Origin: Warburgia ugandensis
Lineage: Eukaryota > Streptophyta > Magnoliopsida > Canellales > Canellaceae
Assembly (NCBI GenBank): GCA_035236585.1
Contig: CP141132.1
Span: forward strand, 64,081,880 to 64,145,879
Reading direction: 5' to 3'
Length of the DNA: 64,000 nucleotides
Of this stretch, positions 1 through 14,500 are shown piece after piece. Every line of letters starts with the position of its first letter. Position 1 is the first letter of the stretch. Under the pieces are notes generated by a model. It saw only the letters and a program-made list of their open reading frames with translations, was not told where the DNA came from and did no database searches. Made by a program: the position numbers and the translations under genes.

Positions 1-2350
1 TCTTTTCTTATCTTGCACTCATCTAGGTCAACATCATCATTTTGGAGATGCTTATCATATGTACATGTTGTTCCTTAACTGCCCAACACTCTGATCCATA
101 AAGCATAGCTGGTCTTATAACTATCCTTTAGAATTTTCTTTTAGTTTGAGTGACACTTTTCAATTACACAAAACACATGAGGCGCTTCTCCATTTATTTC
201 AACCTACTTGGATTCTTTAGGTAACCTCCTCAATCTCTCCTCTCTCATGAATTATCGATCTCAAGTATCAAAAATGTTATTTTAGAGGGACTTCTTGGTT
301 ATCAATCTTTATTGGTGCACCATTCTTACTTCTCTCTTTGCTAAAATTGTGTTCCATATATTATGTCTTAGTTCAGCTAATTTTAAATCCTTCAAATTCT
401 AATGCAGCTCTTTATAACTCTAACTTTGTGTTTACGCCCTCCCTTGTCTTATCAATCAAAACTATATCATCTGCAAATAACGTGCACCATGAAATCTTCT
501 AGTGCAGATGTTTTGTTAACTCATTCATAACTAAGTTGAAAAGGCACAATCTCAATGTTGATCCTGTGTAATCCTATAGTGATAGGAAAATCACTAGTTT
601 CTCTGCTAGTGGTCCTCATATTTGTTACCACTTTATATACTCCCATGAAACTGCTTTCTTGCCCAACACCCACCATATTAACTCACTAGGGACATAAGCT
701 TTTTCTAAGTCCATAAAGACCATGTAAAGGTCCTTCCTTATCTCACTATATTTCTATTTTAATTGTCTAAGTAGGAAAATAGCTTCTATGGTAGACCTCT
801 TCAAGCATGAAATTAAACAAGTTATCCATTATGCTCATCTCATCCTGCAGCCTCTTCCCGATCACTCTTTCAAAAAGTTTAATGATATGACTCATAAGTT
901 TGATCTCTTGATAATTAGTGCAACTTTGTATTTCTCATTTATTCTTATAAATTGGTACAATAGAACACTTCCTCCATTCATCTGACATTTTCTTTGATTT
1001 TACAATCTTGTTGAATGACTTTGTCTAACCAAACTACTCTAGTATTTCCCATATACTTCCAAACATCTATTGGTATATCATAATGTCCAAAGGCCTTTCT
1101 TGATTTCATCTTTTTCAATACATCTTTCACCTTAGGTATTCTAATCATACGATCATATCTATAATGTCTACCATTATTTGGGTATACAATACTTTAAATT
1201 TCTATATTCTCATAGTAATTATTATTTAGCAATTATTGAAAGTAAATTTACCATCTTTGTTTGATCTCATCATCTTTAACTAATATCTCTTGGTCATCAC
1301 TTCTAATATACTTGATGTAATCTAAGTCCTTACTTTTCTTTTCTCTTACTTTTACTAGTTTAAACACATCTTTCTCATCTTCTGGTGATCCTAATCTTTT
1401 ATAAAGATCATCATGTGCCTTGAGTTTAGGCTCACTTACTACTCTCTTAGCAACCTTTTTAGCATTCTTATATTGCTCAAAGTTTTCGTTATTTTTAGTC
1501 CTCTATCATGCTTTAAAATACACTAGTTTCTTTTTAATAACTTTTTACACTTCTTCACTCCCTACCAAGTTTTCTTTATTTGTTGCTTTTTACCTTTAGA
1601 TACTCTTGGGTAATCTTTTACCACTTTCTTAATGGACATGGCCATATTAGTCTACATGGTGTTTACTTCTATTTTATTGTTTTGGTTTCCTTTTATTATC
1701 AACTTGTTTGTAAATGATGATATCCTCTCTCCTTTTAAATTTCACCATTGAGTTTTTGGATACCTATTAAGTTCATTTCCTTGCTTTCATACTTTAATAT
1801 ATATACCTATAACAATTAATCTATGTTGCGAGGTTAGACTCTCACAGATTATCACCTTACAATCCTTACACATTGATCTTTCGGTATTCTAAAGTAAAAA
1901 GAAGTCTACTTAGCTTTTTATATAATTCACTTTTAAAGGTTATTAAGTCATCTCTCTTTTTAAAGAATGTGTTTGCTATAACTAGGCTATATGCTAAAGC
2001 AAAAGCTGTCTTTTGATTTTATCCTCTAACCCTGCTTATGGTGTATATGCACTTATAACATTTATAATCTTCTCTCTTAGAACAAGTTTTACTAGTATTA
2101 TTCTATCACTAGTGCTTTTGACATCTGCAACTTTATTCTTTAATTCTTTATCTCTCATTGTCCCTATGTCATTTCTATTATTTTTCTTTCCTACATACCA
2201 GAGCTTATACCTGTCTATTTCTTTAGTTTTAGCCCCTTTCCACTTGGTCTCTTGGATACAAGAGATGTTGACTCTCTTGTGTTTTATCATATCCACTAAC
2301 TCTAGACTTTTACATGTCAATGTGCCTATATTCCATGTAGCAATACAAAT
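1..2350 (-). pseudogene. RTE-clade LINE remnant (endonuclease plus reverse transcriptase)
   Basis: A non-LTR retrotransposon remnant read right to left. The N-terminal apurinic-type endonuclease lies at about 2036-2335 on the minus strand, with the CIQETKW motif followed by a stretch ending in VISAYTP. Further left, the minus strand encodes reverse transcriptase pieces: RKDLYMVFMDLEKAY near 690-745, the FADD catalytic box at 466-477, and RPAMLYGSE near 75-115. The same motifs occur in the LINE at 47161-48925, so both are one clade. The order endonuclease then RT, with no visible RNase H, and the RPAMLYG tail are typical of plant RTE LINEs. Many frame breaks show it is dead. Its 3' end lies outside the window to the left. 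Confidence 0.85.
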
Positions 2351-3974
2351 CTTATTCTCCTAACCTAGCCTATTTGCCTACGCACTCTTTGAACAGCATG
2401 GGAACTCATGCATACTTTCCACTACAGCTTGGTTCTAATGCAATGCTTTACTTTCGAGGAAACACTCTATCTCAAATCAGTTCAGGATCATGACTTTTAG
2501 TGTCTAATTGATCTAAATATTCTTCCACAAGATGAATAGTTAGACCATCTAAAGACGAGGCCCAACTAGATTGAGTCATGTGTTTTGTTGGAAGGACTCT
2601 TTAAGAGTTAGCATCCAAAAGTAAGAAAAGTTGAAATGAAATGCATATAACCCATAATGCTATGAGTATGTTTAACATTATATGTAGGAAGGTTCTTTGG
2701 AAGAATTGCAAAGCAAATGTTATAACTAAGGATTTCATTTGTCTAGTAGATAGATACCTAAATGGATAAGTTGATTAATTAAGCCTTAACTACTGTCAAT
2801 GATGTCCAAGTTGAGTTGAGATGAAGTGATATCTTTTCATCTCATTGTTAGTGGTGTTTGAGATCAATACTATTAGTGATCTGTGAGCTGAATTGAAATA
2901 AAACAATCTCCTCGTATCACAGTCAATGGTGCTTGAATCATCTATCTCAAACTGGCTAACTCTATCTCAAGCACCACTAACATCATGGTTTCTTGAGGTG
3001 TTTTGCATGAATGAACCAATTGGTGCTAAAGACATTTGCTTAAAATTCTGCTGGTGCTTGGTCCTATGCTTCAATTTTTGATGATTGCAATTACTTGATC
3101 TGGGTTTATCCTTTTATCTATAACACGGTTCACTAATTTGTTGTTAGTGGCTGTTAAGACCTAAAAAACCTTGTCGATAGTTGATGAAGACGACATGGAC
3201 GGATGAGGAGTGCCACTTCATAAAGAAGAAGAAAGTGGGGGTTCATTTGCCTGTAATAATTCGACAACTAAACGACTAACACTAATTCTAAGCAAACCCT
3301 AGAAAGAGATCTTGACAACGCCGTACTTTTCTTAGTGGCTATCGCCATCCGTGACAAATTATTACTGTAACTAGCCTTGTTGTTTTATTGCATGGTTTTT
3401 GTGTCTGTAGACATACACATGTTGTCGCTTACTTTTATGACCATCTAAGCAGTTTATTTGCAGCGGATAGTCCTATGATCCTATCCGCTAATCCAGCGAG
3501 GTGTTAGTACTATAAGATCTAAACTAACGAGGAAAGAATCATCCCCCATCGAAGGACAACAAGAGTGGTTTTAGAAAATGAATTCCCTAAGATGGGGGTT
3601 AGAAAATGATTGCACGTTCAGATTGCCAGTTTGGTACAACATTGATCCCTAGCTGTCGATTTACATTTTTTCTACTGCACGGTAAAGATTTTGTTGAAAA
3701 TGAGAAGATCTACAAAAGAGGACACCAGAAACAAAAAAATCAACCACAATTAACTCTAACTCCAGCTCATACCAAAGAACAGCTTCTCCTGCAAGCATGG
3801 TTCTAAAACTAGCTAGTCGACATGGAAAACTTTTTCAAATAACTCAACTTGGTAGCAAACTGAGTAATTTGTTAAGGCTTCCATTGAAGTAATTTCTAAC
3901 TCACTTAAGAGTAGCTTCCAGTTAACTTAACTTGCCCCACTTTTAAGTCTAGTCAAGTTTTTGAGGCACGGCCT

Positions 3975-4065
<91 letters not shown>

Positions 4066-4775
4066 TAGCCCTACACTCTGAGGTGATTAAAAGATCTCTC
4101 CTCATTTAAGCAATATCGACTTGATTGATACTGAACAATTTCTTTTGAAGTGGATAACTGTGAATATTCGAGCAAAGGAGTGTGTTTACCATTTCACTAA
4201 CACATGCAACTATGACAGAAGCGATAATTAGTGGGTCAATTTTGTCAACCATCAAAGCTCAATTATTGCCGTTAGCGCCCATCTATTGAATTATCTTAAC
4301 TTCACTTGATTCTTGGTGCGAAAGGTCCCCCGGTTGGTTCTCTGCACGGCTCAATCTCTGAGTTCTTATGCGATAGAGGTTGCTCTGCCGTGGCAGAATA
4401 TTTACAAGCTACTATTTATCTGAAAGAGCACAGCCTCCAATCAAGTTCTAAGAATTCAATTCCTCACTCGAGAATTGAAATCCAAGTGCATAACACACAC
4501 CCACTGCACTGGCCAACGAAGAAAATGTGGTATATATTGCACATTTATAGCCACAGCTCACCACTTGTAGTTCCAGCTGGTAGCCCGTTACTCGTACCAC
4601 TAATTGTCGCACTTAGTGCCAGATATCTCATGCGTCACTTGTACGGCTTCGATGACCGTCATACTGGGACCAAAGTTGGGACCAAGAGTGGCTGAGAAGA
4701 CCACCTACTGGAACCGCTAAATCCAGACATTGGCTCGAGCCATGCCGAGGTCGCCGGACTGGCCCAGCCGAGGAA
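2351..4775. other. Intergenic flank upstream of the PP2C gene
   Basis: About 2.4 kb without a supportable gene. Open frames here (for example at 3606-3806 and 4306-4695) resemble no family I know, are short, and show no splice or motif support. The only clear structure is the CT microsatellite listed separately. The last few hundred bases become more GC-rich toward the gene and probably belong to its promoter; a TATATATT at 4531-4538 is a possible but unproven TATA element. Confidence 0.6.
3977..4062. repeat. (TC)n microsatellite
   Basis: About 43 uninterrupted TC/CT dinucleotides. It lies about 1 kb upstream of the PP2C start codon. Perfect runs of this length are usually length-polymorphic and error-prone in assembly. 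Confidence 0.97.
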
Positions 4776-4782
4776 ACGTGGC
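4776..4782 (+). promoter_or_regulatory. ABRE core, upstream of PP2C
   Basis: ACGTGGC matches the ABA-responsive element core ACGTGKC, 281 bases upstream of the ATG at 5063. ABREs are bound by ABF/AREB bZIP factors and are common in clade A PP2C promoters, which are induced by ABA as negative feedback. The transcription start is unknown, so this could be promoter or 5' leader. Confidence 0.55.
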
Positions 4783-4885
4783 TGTAAATGACAGAAAACA
4801 AGAAAAACGAAAAACGGCGTTCCCATAATTCCTCTCTCTCTCTCTCTCCCAAACGATGCGTGTGCCATCTACTCGTATCACTCAA

Positions 4886-4892
4886 ACGTGTC
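4886..4892 (+). promoter_or_regulatory. Second ABRE core, upstream of PP2C
   Basis: ACGTGTC, a second exact match to ACGTGKC on the same strand, 110 bp downstream of the first and 171 bases before the ATG. ABREs often need a second ABRE or coupling element to act, so the pair is more meaningful than one site. Confidence 0.55.
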
Positions 4893-5062
4893 AACTCCTC
4901 CTCGCTCTTCCCTTCCCTTTTATCCCATCCCCACCCTTCCTTTTCCATCTCCACCCTCTTTCCTAGCTCTGTTTTGTCCGAAGCCCCTCTTTCTCCCTCT
5001 TCTTTCCGTTGCCTGTCAAACTTTCCGGGCGAATGCGAACTCTGTAGCGGCTTCAACCCAAA

Positions 5063-5581
5063 ATGGAGCTAGATTCCGAAGAAGATCTTCTTCCGGCCAG
5101 ATCTCACGGGAAGCCTGGCATCACTCCGCCCTCCGATGACGACATCACGGGAATCCGCACCGACTCTTCAGCTTCTTCACTCTTTGGATCTGACGAAAGC
5201 CGCAGCACTAGTGACATCTCCGGCACCAGCAGCAGCAGCAGCTCCGGTGAGATCCCCGCCGCAGTCGTTGCTCAGGCAGTGGTCCACAACCTGCTGGTCA
5301 CGCCGGTTCCTCTAGCGGACGCTGTCGTGGTCGACGGTGACGGTGGCCGAACGTTATCGAATAGGGAGAAGTGTGTAGGGAGAAACAAGAGCGTAAAGTG
5401 GGGTTCTGCTACGTTGTTAGGTAGACGGCGGGAGATGGAAGATGCTGTTGCCGTTATCCCTGGTTTTATGACTCGCACGTGTGAATCGTTAGGTGGATGT
5501 ACGGCGCCGGGTTGTAGAAGCTCCGGCGAGATCTCGCTGACACATTTTTTCGGTGTATACGACGGTCACGGTGGTTCGCAG
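5063..5581 (+). CDS. PP2C exon 1 (residues 1-173)
   Basis: Starts at ATG 5063 and ends with the codon for Gln173, followed by the donor GTACTC at 5582 (phase 0). It encodes the Ser-rich N-terminus and the first metal-binding motifs, ending in YDGHGGSQ. It is clearly GC-richer than the introns. Reading on past 5581 gives a hydrophobic, non-conserved tail, which supports the splice site. Confidence 0.93.
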
Positions 5582-8500
5582 GTACTCTTTTCTTCTTCTT
5601 TTTCAGATTTTTCTTCGTTTATACAGACTGTTGCTTTTTCACGAACTTTTTTGGAGATTCTTGCTCATAATTTTGATTTCCGGACTGCGAGTTCCTTTGT
5701 GTACAGAAACTGTATTCTTTTTCTTTTTTCGATAACTTCCTTCTTTATATCTATTCGGCGAATTTCTTACTGTATTTTGAGATTTAACTGCTTTTTCTTA
5801 TAATTTTTCTTTGCGCGTCGATGGAATTGCGAATGGAAATAGTCCTCTTGTACTGAATGAATTTTTGTAGTAATTTGTGCAATTTTTAAGGTTTTCGTGG
5901 TTACGATTAGAGGAATAATTTTCTTTCAGACAGCAGCAAGAAGTTAACCATTCGCTTGAATATTATTTGGTAGAATGTAGGAATTGCGAGAAACCTCGAA
6001 AGAAATCAGAGATTTTCGGAGAAAATGAAATCTCGGGTGAAAACCCTAGAAATTCTGGTGCTACTGATGCAACGTAGCATGGTCAACTGTTGTTTTCTGG
6101 ATTGCTTCACACATGATGACACCATGGACACTTGTCATTTGTTGCGTAGTTTTGAAAGTTCAGCAATTAGAAACAGACACGTGTTACTTTGAAAGGAATG
6201 GTATGAGGCAGCAACCATTTAAAGATTAAACAACACGCCCACGTCTTGTTTTCAATGGTTTCTCGCTCTCCATTTTTTGGGCGAATTTTTTTCTTTTCTT
6301 TCTGTAGACGGGGGTATTAGTCGGTTCGTTAAATCTACGTTGCTGTTGCATTTATTGTGCTACCCTTGAATAGTGTGGATATAACCCTTCCTGTTGCTTA
6401 GCACGTTACATGTTATTAAATTCAGTAAAAATGCTCATATCATCTGTCCGGAGTTGCGCCCACCCAATTTATAACTAGTTGCGATTGCATAAGTATGCAA
6501 GCATGCTGTATGTGCGTTCTGGAATTACCAACTAAAGGCGTAATATAGGCTGGACCAATTGGCTGAGAGTATGGGAAAGGGAACTTATTATTGATGCTTT
6601 CCTTTTGGGTGGGGGTCGTGTCATTTAACCAAATATTTTCCTAGAAATGGATTAGAAAAGATAACTCTCTTGGTAGGATTTCCATCCTTGTTTCATTTTG
6701 TCTTTTCTATTTCATGACTCATTTTGTCTTTTCTATTTTCTTACTTCCTTTTGATGAAATTCATTGGGTTCGAGAGGTATTTGATCTTGACTGATGTCTT
6801 TGGTGAAATCTGAGATCTAGAGTTGGAGATGGAGAAACAGTAGGAGTAGATTATCTGAATTGGCAGCGTTTTAGTACTCCCCGGTTAGTGACTTGCTGGA
6901 TTGGCTTTATTTTAACTTGCCCGAGTTCTTGGCCAAGTTGCATTATTTTTCCCAAGTCAATCAGAAGCTTCTTTTGCTCTCCTGAGTTATGGAAATTGGC
7001 TGCTTCAATTATGAATTGCACTAGTTAGCTATTTTTCTTGTTTGAGTTCCAATGATGTCCAACGTCAACAATGTGTTGGACAACTCAGTTTCAAGTGTAG
7101 TGGCAGTGCAGGGACTTAAAATATCCTCCTGATATTTCTTCTCCAGCTATAAATTGCTTCCTTGCAAAAATGCAAAGTAAGGCTGTGTACTATAGACCCT
7201 TTGTGCTCTGTCCTTTCCTTGGACCCTGCATATGTTTGAGCTTCATGCACTGGCTGCCCTTTACCTATGTCTTATTTCCTTCCCTTTTGGAGCAAGTTTT
7301 CTGATTAGACTTTTAACTTTAGAATTCTACTTCCCCTCCAAGGTGAATGGTGTTACCATTGTCCTTACTCTTCTTGTTATTGCTATTATTTTGGGTCATT
7401 TTAGGTGGCCAAATTTTGTGCTGAGCGAATTCATGAAGCTGTTGCCACAGAGTGGGACAAGGGAGGTGACATGGAGGGGTGGTGTAAAAGGTGGGAGGAG
7501 GCATTCTGTAATGGATTCGAGAGAGTTGACAATGACATAGGAGTGGAAGCAGTAGCACCAGAAATAGTTGGATCCACTGCTGTATCAGTGGTGGTGTCAG
7601 GCTGTCAGATAATTGCCTCCAATTGCGGGGATTCAAGGGCGCTGCTATTTCGTGGAAATCAGGCGATCGCATTAACTATTGATCACAAGGTACATAATTG
7701 AGTTTGAATTCATGCATTTCCTCACCTCTCTGTTTAAAAGTCAAATTTCTTATTCTTAATCGATCCTGTTTATTGTATCTTTCCCTTTCACTGTTCTTTT
7801 CTTCTTGTGAACCATAATTAAAATCTCAGAGAAAAGAAATATTGGTACTTTTTGTGAAGTGGAAATCTTTCTGTATCTTTTCCCTGCAGAGAGACCAACT
7901 CTGTTGTATTGTCTGCTGTCAAATTTCTTAAACTGTGTCAGACTGAGTCTGCCATCAGTTCTATATATAGCAGGGAAAGTATATCTTAACCTTCTCTTGT
8001 TTGAGCATTATTGTAAGTAATTAAGTGCATTGTGTAATATATCTACACTTTGTCATGAGCCTAATGCTATAACAGCTATCTCTCTTTCCGAATTGAGACC
8101 TAATTCTAGAGAAATAAATTATAAGACTAGACCCAAGCACAATTATCTTTAGAATGGGTGATGATATCTTACAGGAGTAGATGCAGTAATCCATACGATA
8201 TGGATGTCTAGAGCTATCTGACTACTTTTGTTAGTCCTCAAATAATCACTAACTATGTTTGTGCTACTCACTAAGCCAGCCTATTACCAATTTTGCCACA
8301 CGTTAGTGGGTAGCCTGGTGCATGAAGCTCCTGCATAATGCAGGGTCCAAGAAGGGGTGGACCACAATGGGTCAATAGTATGCAGCCTTACCTTGCGCTG
8401 CAAGAGGCTGTTTCCACACTTCGAACCTGTGAGCTCAAGGTTACATGACAACAACTTTACCATTGCGCCAACTTTACCCGTTGACCTAACATGTTAGTAA

Positions 8501-11500
8501 GACTGCAAATTTGCTACCATGTTTCATATAATCTATTTCAGAAATGCCCCAATCATTGCATGGTAAAAGTCAGTTATCTTATTTACAGAAGTGCAAGGAG
8601 TTCCTGTCAAACAACACATTGTGCAGTTTATTATTGTGATCAATCTGACCTTGTCCTTTACTCTCTTTCTGCTTGCATGTCTGAGAAGTTGCTCTCAAAT
8701 GGCAAGTAAGTTTACCCTCAGATAACATTTATGTTAAGGATGTCTACTAGCTTTCTATATGAAGTATATTCTGTTTCCTCTGACAAGAATCAGTAAAGCA
8801 TCACCAGCTTAATATCCAGAATAGCCTTTGAACTAATAACGAAGCAATCAAAACTTAATTTCTTGATTGAAGTACACAATATGCTTGTGTCATCCCACAA
8901 AATAGCTAGAATGAAACTACAAATGTTTCAAAACCATTCATAACCAAAATATTCACCATACGCTGGATTTGATTGACTTTCTTTCACAAAAGAGAATGCA
9001 TATTTTATCCTTCTAATAGGAGTAAGGTCATTTGAATGTCAAAAACACCCAGACGCTCCCAGAGAAAAACCACCAAGGAAAAGTGTGAATTTGATGAAGG
9101 CAGGTGTTTCAGGTGCTGAAAATCATAGTTGGGTTAATGCAAGGAGAGAAAAAAGCTATATTAGAATTTTTCTCTAAAATATGAGGTGGAAAATCTGCAT
9201 ATACAACAGGCAAACTGGGAATGATACACATACTTGTTTAGTGGTGGTGCTCCTTTCTTTAGTTTTTTATTTCTTGGATACATCTCTAAAAGCTATTTCA
9301 GCTTTGAAGAGCTAGCTGTAACTGAATGTAAAAAGGGATAAGAAGGTGAAGATGGTCAAAATTCCTATTGAATGTATCATTTCTTCCCAAAACAGAAGCT
9401 TTTGGCTTCCAGCTTTCAGTATTTGTCTTCTTATTTTTCAAAAAAACAGAAAATAATTGATAGCTAATGTGCTCTTAGTTGCTGAGGTCCTAACAAAGAT
9501 AAATTTTTGAAGTTATTTTCCATGTCAATAGTTAGCATTTCTGTAAGACCATAACACATCTAGCCTTGTTTGCAGGCTGTGGCCTAGAAAGATTAAACAC
9601 CATGAGTGTCATTTGCTATGCAAATTTTCAAGTTCAAACTAGGGGAGTCATACTTGGTACTATGGAACCGTAAGAATAGTACACACTTGCAAGATATCAT
9701 TGAAATGTCAGTGTGATACTGTTTTTCGAACCATATTCTTCATTTCCAAATGAATCACTATCATTCTCAAGAGGACCAAGTATACTGCTTGTCCTGGAAC
9801 AACATATAGCACAAAACAACCTACAAGTTTTCAGTGAGCATCAACATCATCAAATACCCAAAACTATTACTGAGTCCTCCAATTAGCTTCTATTATTTGG
9901 TTAGAAATTATTTAAAGCCCGAGACATGTCCATTTCTTCATTTCTGGTTCTTTCAGTTGCAAATTTAAAGCTCTTTGTTCTTTTGGTTTGTACAGCCTGA
10001 CAGAGAAGATGAACTAGAGAGGATTGAAGGAGGAGGAGGAAGAGTGATAAATTGGAATGGACCTAGGGTATTTGGGGTTCTTGCCATGTCCAGAGCCATA
10101 GGTTTTTATTCTCAAACTCTCAGCTTCTTTTTGCCTGTTATTTGGGAAGTTCTAAGTGTCTCTGCATTTTTTATCAAACTGACAAAGACCTTCTTGAACA
10201 TACTTGAAGATTTCTGTGGTGCTGGCCGACTATAAGCCATACAGCCATGGGTAATGTACTTGTGGGCCAAGATTTTCTGTGATCTACACCATTCATCTAT
10301 TGTGCCATTCAATGTCTGGCCTTTATTGCTTTGAGGTATGAAACGCATGCTTCAAAAAGTTGATAAAAAATGCAAAATTTTTGAGCAATCAGGCGGGTAG
10401 TGAGCGTCCAATGCATGAGTTTGTCAGCATAGCCTATCTAAGAGGAACCAGAAATAAATGCTTCAGGTACCTAAGGAAACTGGGCCTGGCTTGTACTTTT
10501 AGCTGCAGGCATAAACTTTATACCATTGGTTGGCTACAGAAACTCACTTGATAGATAATATTGTCATTAAACCAAAGCAATGTGAAGAGACAACTGTATC
10601 TGACCTGTCCCAAGAAACCTCTAGACAGTGACATATGCAAGAAGGTTGGGCAACTTCGTTACTTTTTCCCAAGATAAGTTTTTTTTTTTTGTTATACTAG
10701 AACATTTACCTATACACACATAGCCACTAATTGGTCTTCTATAGTTAATTCATTGAGCATAGGGGAACCAAGGAAACCACAATAAGCACACAGCAACAAA
10801 AAGCGAGTTACAGCATGGAGAATAAAAATTTTGTAGAATTTTCTGTGTTCGTAATGGCATTCTGCTTAGAACAGACAAAATAAGTGAGCCTCTCTATCCT
10901 TAGTGCACATTGATCATTCGGTTTAACTTGCTTTTCTTGAGTTATGCCCCTAAAATTCCCCATTTGACTGTCCTAGGGATCTATTAGTTGTCATTTGCTG
11001 TTGTAAATAAAGTTTACAACTCTATTTTATAATCAACATAAGTATAAGATTGTAGGCCAGGACAATTTAGGGTATGACCTATCATCATAGAGCCCACTGG
11101 ATTCTGCTCTGTACTTGCAGAAAGTACTGGCCGAAGCAAATTTCCTTTTGGCCCAATAGGGATTGCCTGACTCTTTACTCTGTGATGACTCCCAAGATCT
11201 GCGTACTTCTGAGTATATGTGCCACCTTTATCTCTTTCTACAGTGCATAAACCAAGGAAATCCTTGATGCATTAGTTGGAGAGAACTCAAAATGTTCTTT
11301 GGTGGTTTCTCTAGGCTATGTTTTCAACTTACGCTTGGAGTGTCCATGTTTCTTTCCTTAGTTGTCACGCACTGAATTTTGGTTGTCTCCTTCTGAATTG
11401 CCTTCCAAATATTTTATATCACTACACCAGTTCTTTCCCTAGGTTATGCATTTCTATTGGAGCCATTACATAGTAATTACATTATTGGTCTCATCTAATC

Positions 11501-14500
11501 ATAGCCATCATTGCACTAATACCTTACTGACTATTTCTTTAGCTTTGACCAACGGAATTAATTATTTACTTGTTCAGGTGGAAAATTTTGACATTCCAAG
11601 AAGAATAATAAACAATATGTATTCCTTTCTATTTAGTCATCCCATACTAACCTCGGTTCACAGATCTAAACTGTCAAATTTCCTGACTTAGACTTACAAT
11701 TCTACCCATCTTAAGTTCATCTTTATTATCTAATGATGTCAATCTAACTACGCATGAACCAAGTTTGCCCTTTCTGCACTTAATGTAGCCAACTTGTAAG
11801 AGTTCTTTCAATTGCGGCTCTGGGTCTATGGTTTTGTCTTAAGCCAGCTTTAGCTGATCATGTTTTCCATTATTTTCTTTCAGAAATCAAATTTTAGCTC
11901 ATTTTCGATGTCACTAGTATATTGGCACTTTTACTTAGTTCTTAAGCTAGATTATTTTCTGAGTCCTTTGAAATGTAATTATTCAGATGAAATAGCTATC
12001 TTAAATTGTAGGGAAATTTTCACATCCAAGCTTTCTCCCATGTTTTAACCTGACTTAGAGCTTGTTGACTGGTCCTTACCGACAGAAGGCCAGACTCCAC
12101 TTTCCTTTGCATTGTAGCAATTTGTATGACTTTTTTGTCCTTCCTTTCTTCCTCTCTACCAAAACCCTTCACTGCCCCAAACAATCAAGTAATCAAACTT
12201 CTCTATGAAAACCACATAATCTAGGATGAGAGATAGCAAGCAAATGATACTGGATTATAAACAATCAAACCATAGTAACATCTACGAAAGCCAAGAACTC
12301 CTTTCATTCTTCCCCTAACATCCAACAATCACATTAAACGCAAGATCCTTTTCTTCTGTTCTGGAGATCCTAGAAAGCAGTTATGCAAAACAGTAAATAG
12401 TAAAGACTACTCCCTACACTCTTCCCATACACCTGAAATTCGTGCTAATGCAATACAGCAAGAAATGCTTCAAACATGCCATTTTGCAGTAACACAATCT
12501 TCTAAACGTGAAATCCTTTTCCAAACAGAATTCAATCAATACCACCAATATGTACCTTGATATTGGCACCAACAGCTTTGCCAAATAGACATATAGCTGA
12601 ATACCAGGCAAACATAATACTGAACAACCAAATCATACCCATTCAAAAGAAGTGGCACTCGAGCACCATCTGCAGTCACTCCTTAAATGACTCCCAAAGA
12701 TCCTGGGACAAAAATAGAGGTGCTCTTCGCAACTCCTCCAGGCCCTCATACTCTGTCTGCAATCCTCAGATTCCAACAAAACAAAGATCACCCTAAAGAT
12801 CTGCAGTAGACATTAAAACACCTAAAACTCTAGAATGATTTCATCCTTTAATACCTTAGACAAATACTGAGTCGGAACAAAAGGAATTCTTGATTCAAGA
12901 AACTGATCCAAGCTTGTCAACAGCAATCTTGGTGGCAAATAACACAACATGTGGTTTTGATAGAGAGGAAGAAGGAAAGGGCAAAAAGTCACATAAATTG
13001 CTACAGTGCCTGGAAAGAAGAGTCCAGCCCTCTGCATGCAAACACCCATCAACAAATTGTTAGAACAGGTAGAAAGCTTGGATGTGGAAATCTCCCCTAG
13101 TTGTTATATATTTTCCTGTCAATTCAAGTGTCATCAGCAACTGTTCATGGCTGTTGCCTTCTGCTGTTCATAAAGTCTCAGGTATTGGTTTCCGTCTTGT
13201 CATCCCATGGCAGCCAGGTTTCAAAAGGATGATGCCCCTTGCCTAAGAAAAAGCTGCAGTAATTGTTTGGCCTCTTGCTGTCTGCCTGCCTGCAACACTA
13301 AGACCAGATTGTGCTCCTTCTTTATTACTCGACCAGCACCATATTGTTAGGTGTAGCTAAGTCTAAGATTCTCACTGAGTCTTTGTGGTTGCCCAAGAAA
13401 GTGGGCCAATCTTTTGGGCCAAATTGTCTAACTGCTTCCAATTTTACTCTAGTGTCTGGTTTACTGCACCAGCAAATGAACCACATCTGGTTATCGAACT
13501 CAATCAGTCTGTTCCTAAGTTACCAGTTGGACTTGGTGTCACTTGAGCTCTTGGGGCCTGAAATCCAGAAGACAACTAATTATGTAATGGAAAATGTGAG
13601 AAGAGTTTATGAGCAAAGGGTGTGAAGAAAAACATGTTCTAGAATGCTCAATAGAAGCCTTATGTGCAAAAGGATGAACAGAGGTTGGAAGAAGAGGAGC
13701 AACAAAGACATTCAGATTATATAATAAAAAGCAATGTAACTCTGAAGACATTCTCAACCAAAGGGCAGTTCAGAAACTTGGAATGAAATGTTGCTTAGAG
13801 CATTTCTGATGTAGATATATAGCATACAAGTAGTGAATGCCAAAAGTGATAAAAGAAACTTGTTTACATCTCTGTGGAAAAATAATTATAGGACTTTATT
13901 ATAACATATCTATTAAGTATGTGAGTGATTGACAATGTAGGGAACAGGCTCTGGGCTTATTGAGAAGCAAATGTTGACTTATTAAATACTTAAGGATCAT
14001 ATGTTGGAACAAATAAAGATGTGCCTCTAAAGTTTTGTGTTATCGGCAGGTGCCGCTCAAAGTGAAAGGAAAATTCTATAAGATAAGGCCAGCCTTGCTT
14101 TATGGATCAGAGTATTGGGCAGTTAAGAAACAAAATTTACATAGGGCAAGTGTCGATGAAATGCGAATGTTGAGATGGATGAGTGGCAAGACAAGAAAGG
14201 ATAAAATTGGAAATGAAAACATTAGAGGAAACTTGGGTGTAGCCCCAATAGGATAGAAGATGAGGGAGATTAGACTTAGATTGGACATATTCAACAGCAA
14301 TTGAAAACAGCACCATTTAGAAGGAGTGAGGCGATCCAAGTCGAAGGTTCTAAAATGGTAAAAGGAAGGCCCTAAAGAACGTGAATAGAAATAGTGAGAA
14401 AAGATATAAAAACTTTAGGACTAAATGAAGGGGAATGTAGGAACAGGTTCATGTGGCTGACCCCTAGCGGGGATAAGGTCTTGATGATTCTCTTGTGTTC

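Noticed and set aside
4306-4695. 129-residue open frame upstream of the PP2C gene
   Set aside because: No recognisable motif or domain; lies in the promoter region, and overlapping frames on the other strand are equally long, as expected in GC-richer DNA.
4628-5056. 142-residue minus-strand open frame
   Set aside because: Antisense to the PP2C promoter and leader; composition reflects the CT/GA-rich tract.
5582-5803. Read-through of PP2C exon 1 to give a 246-residue protein
   Set aside because: The tail after DGHGGSQ is hydrophobic and unlike any PP2C, and a consensus donor site sits exactly at the conserved exon boundary.
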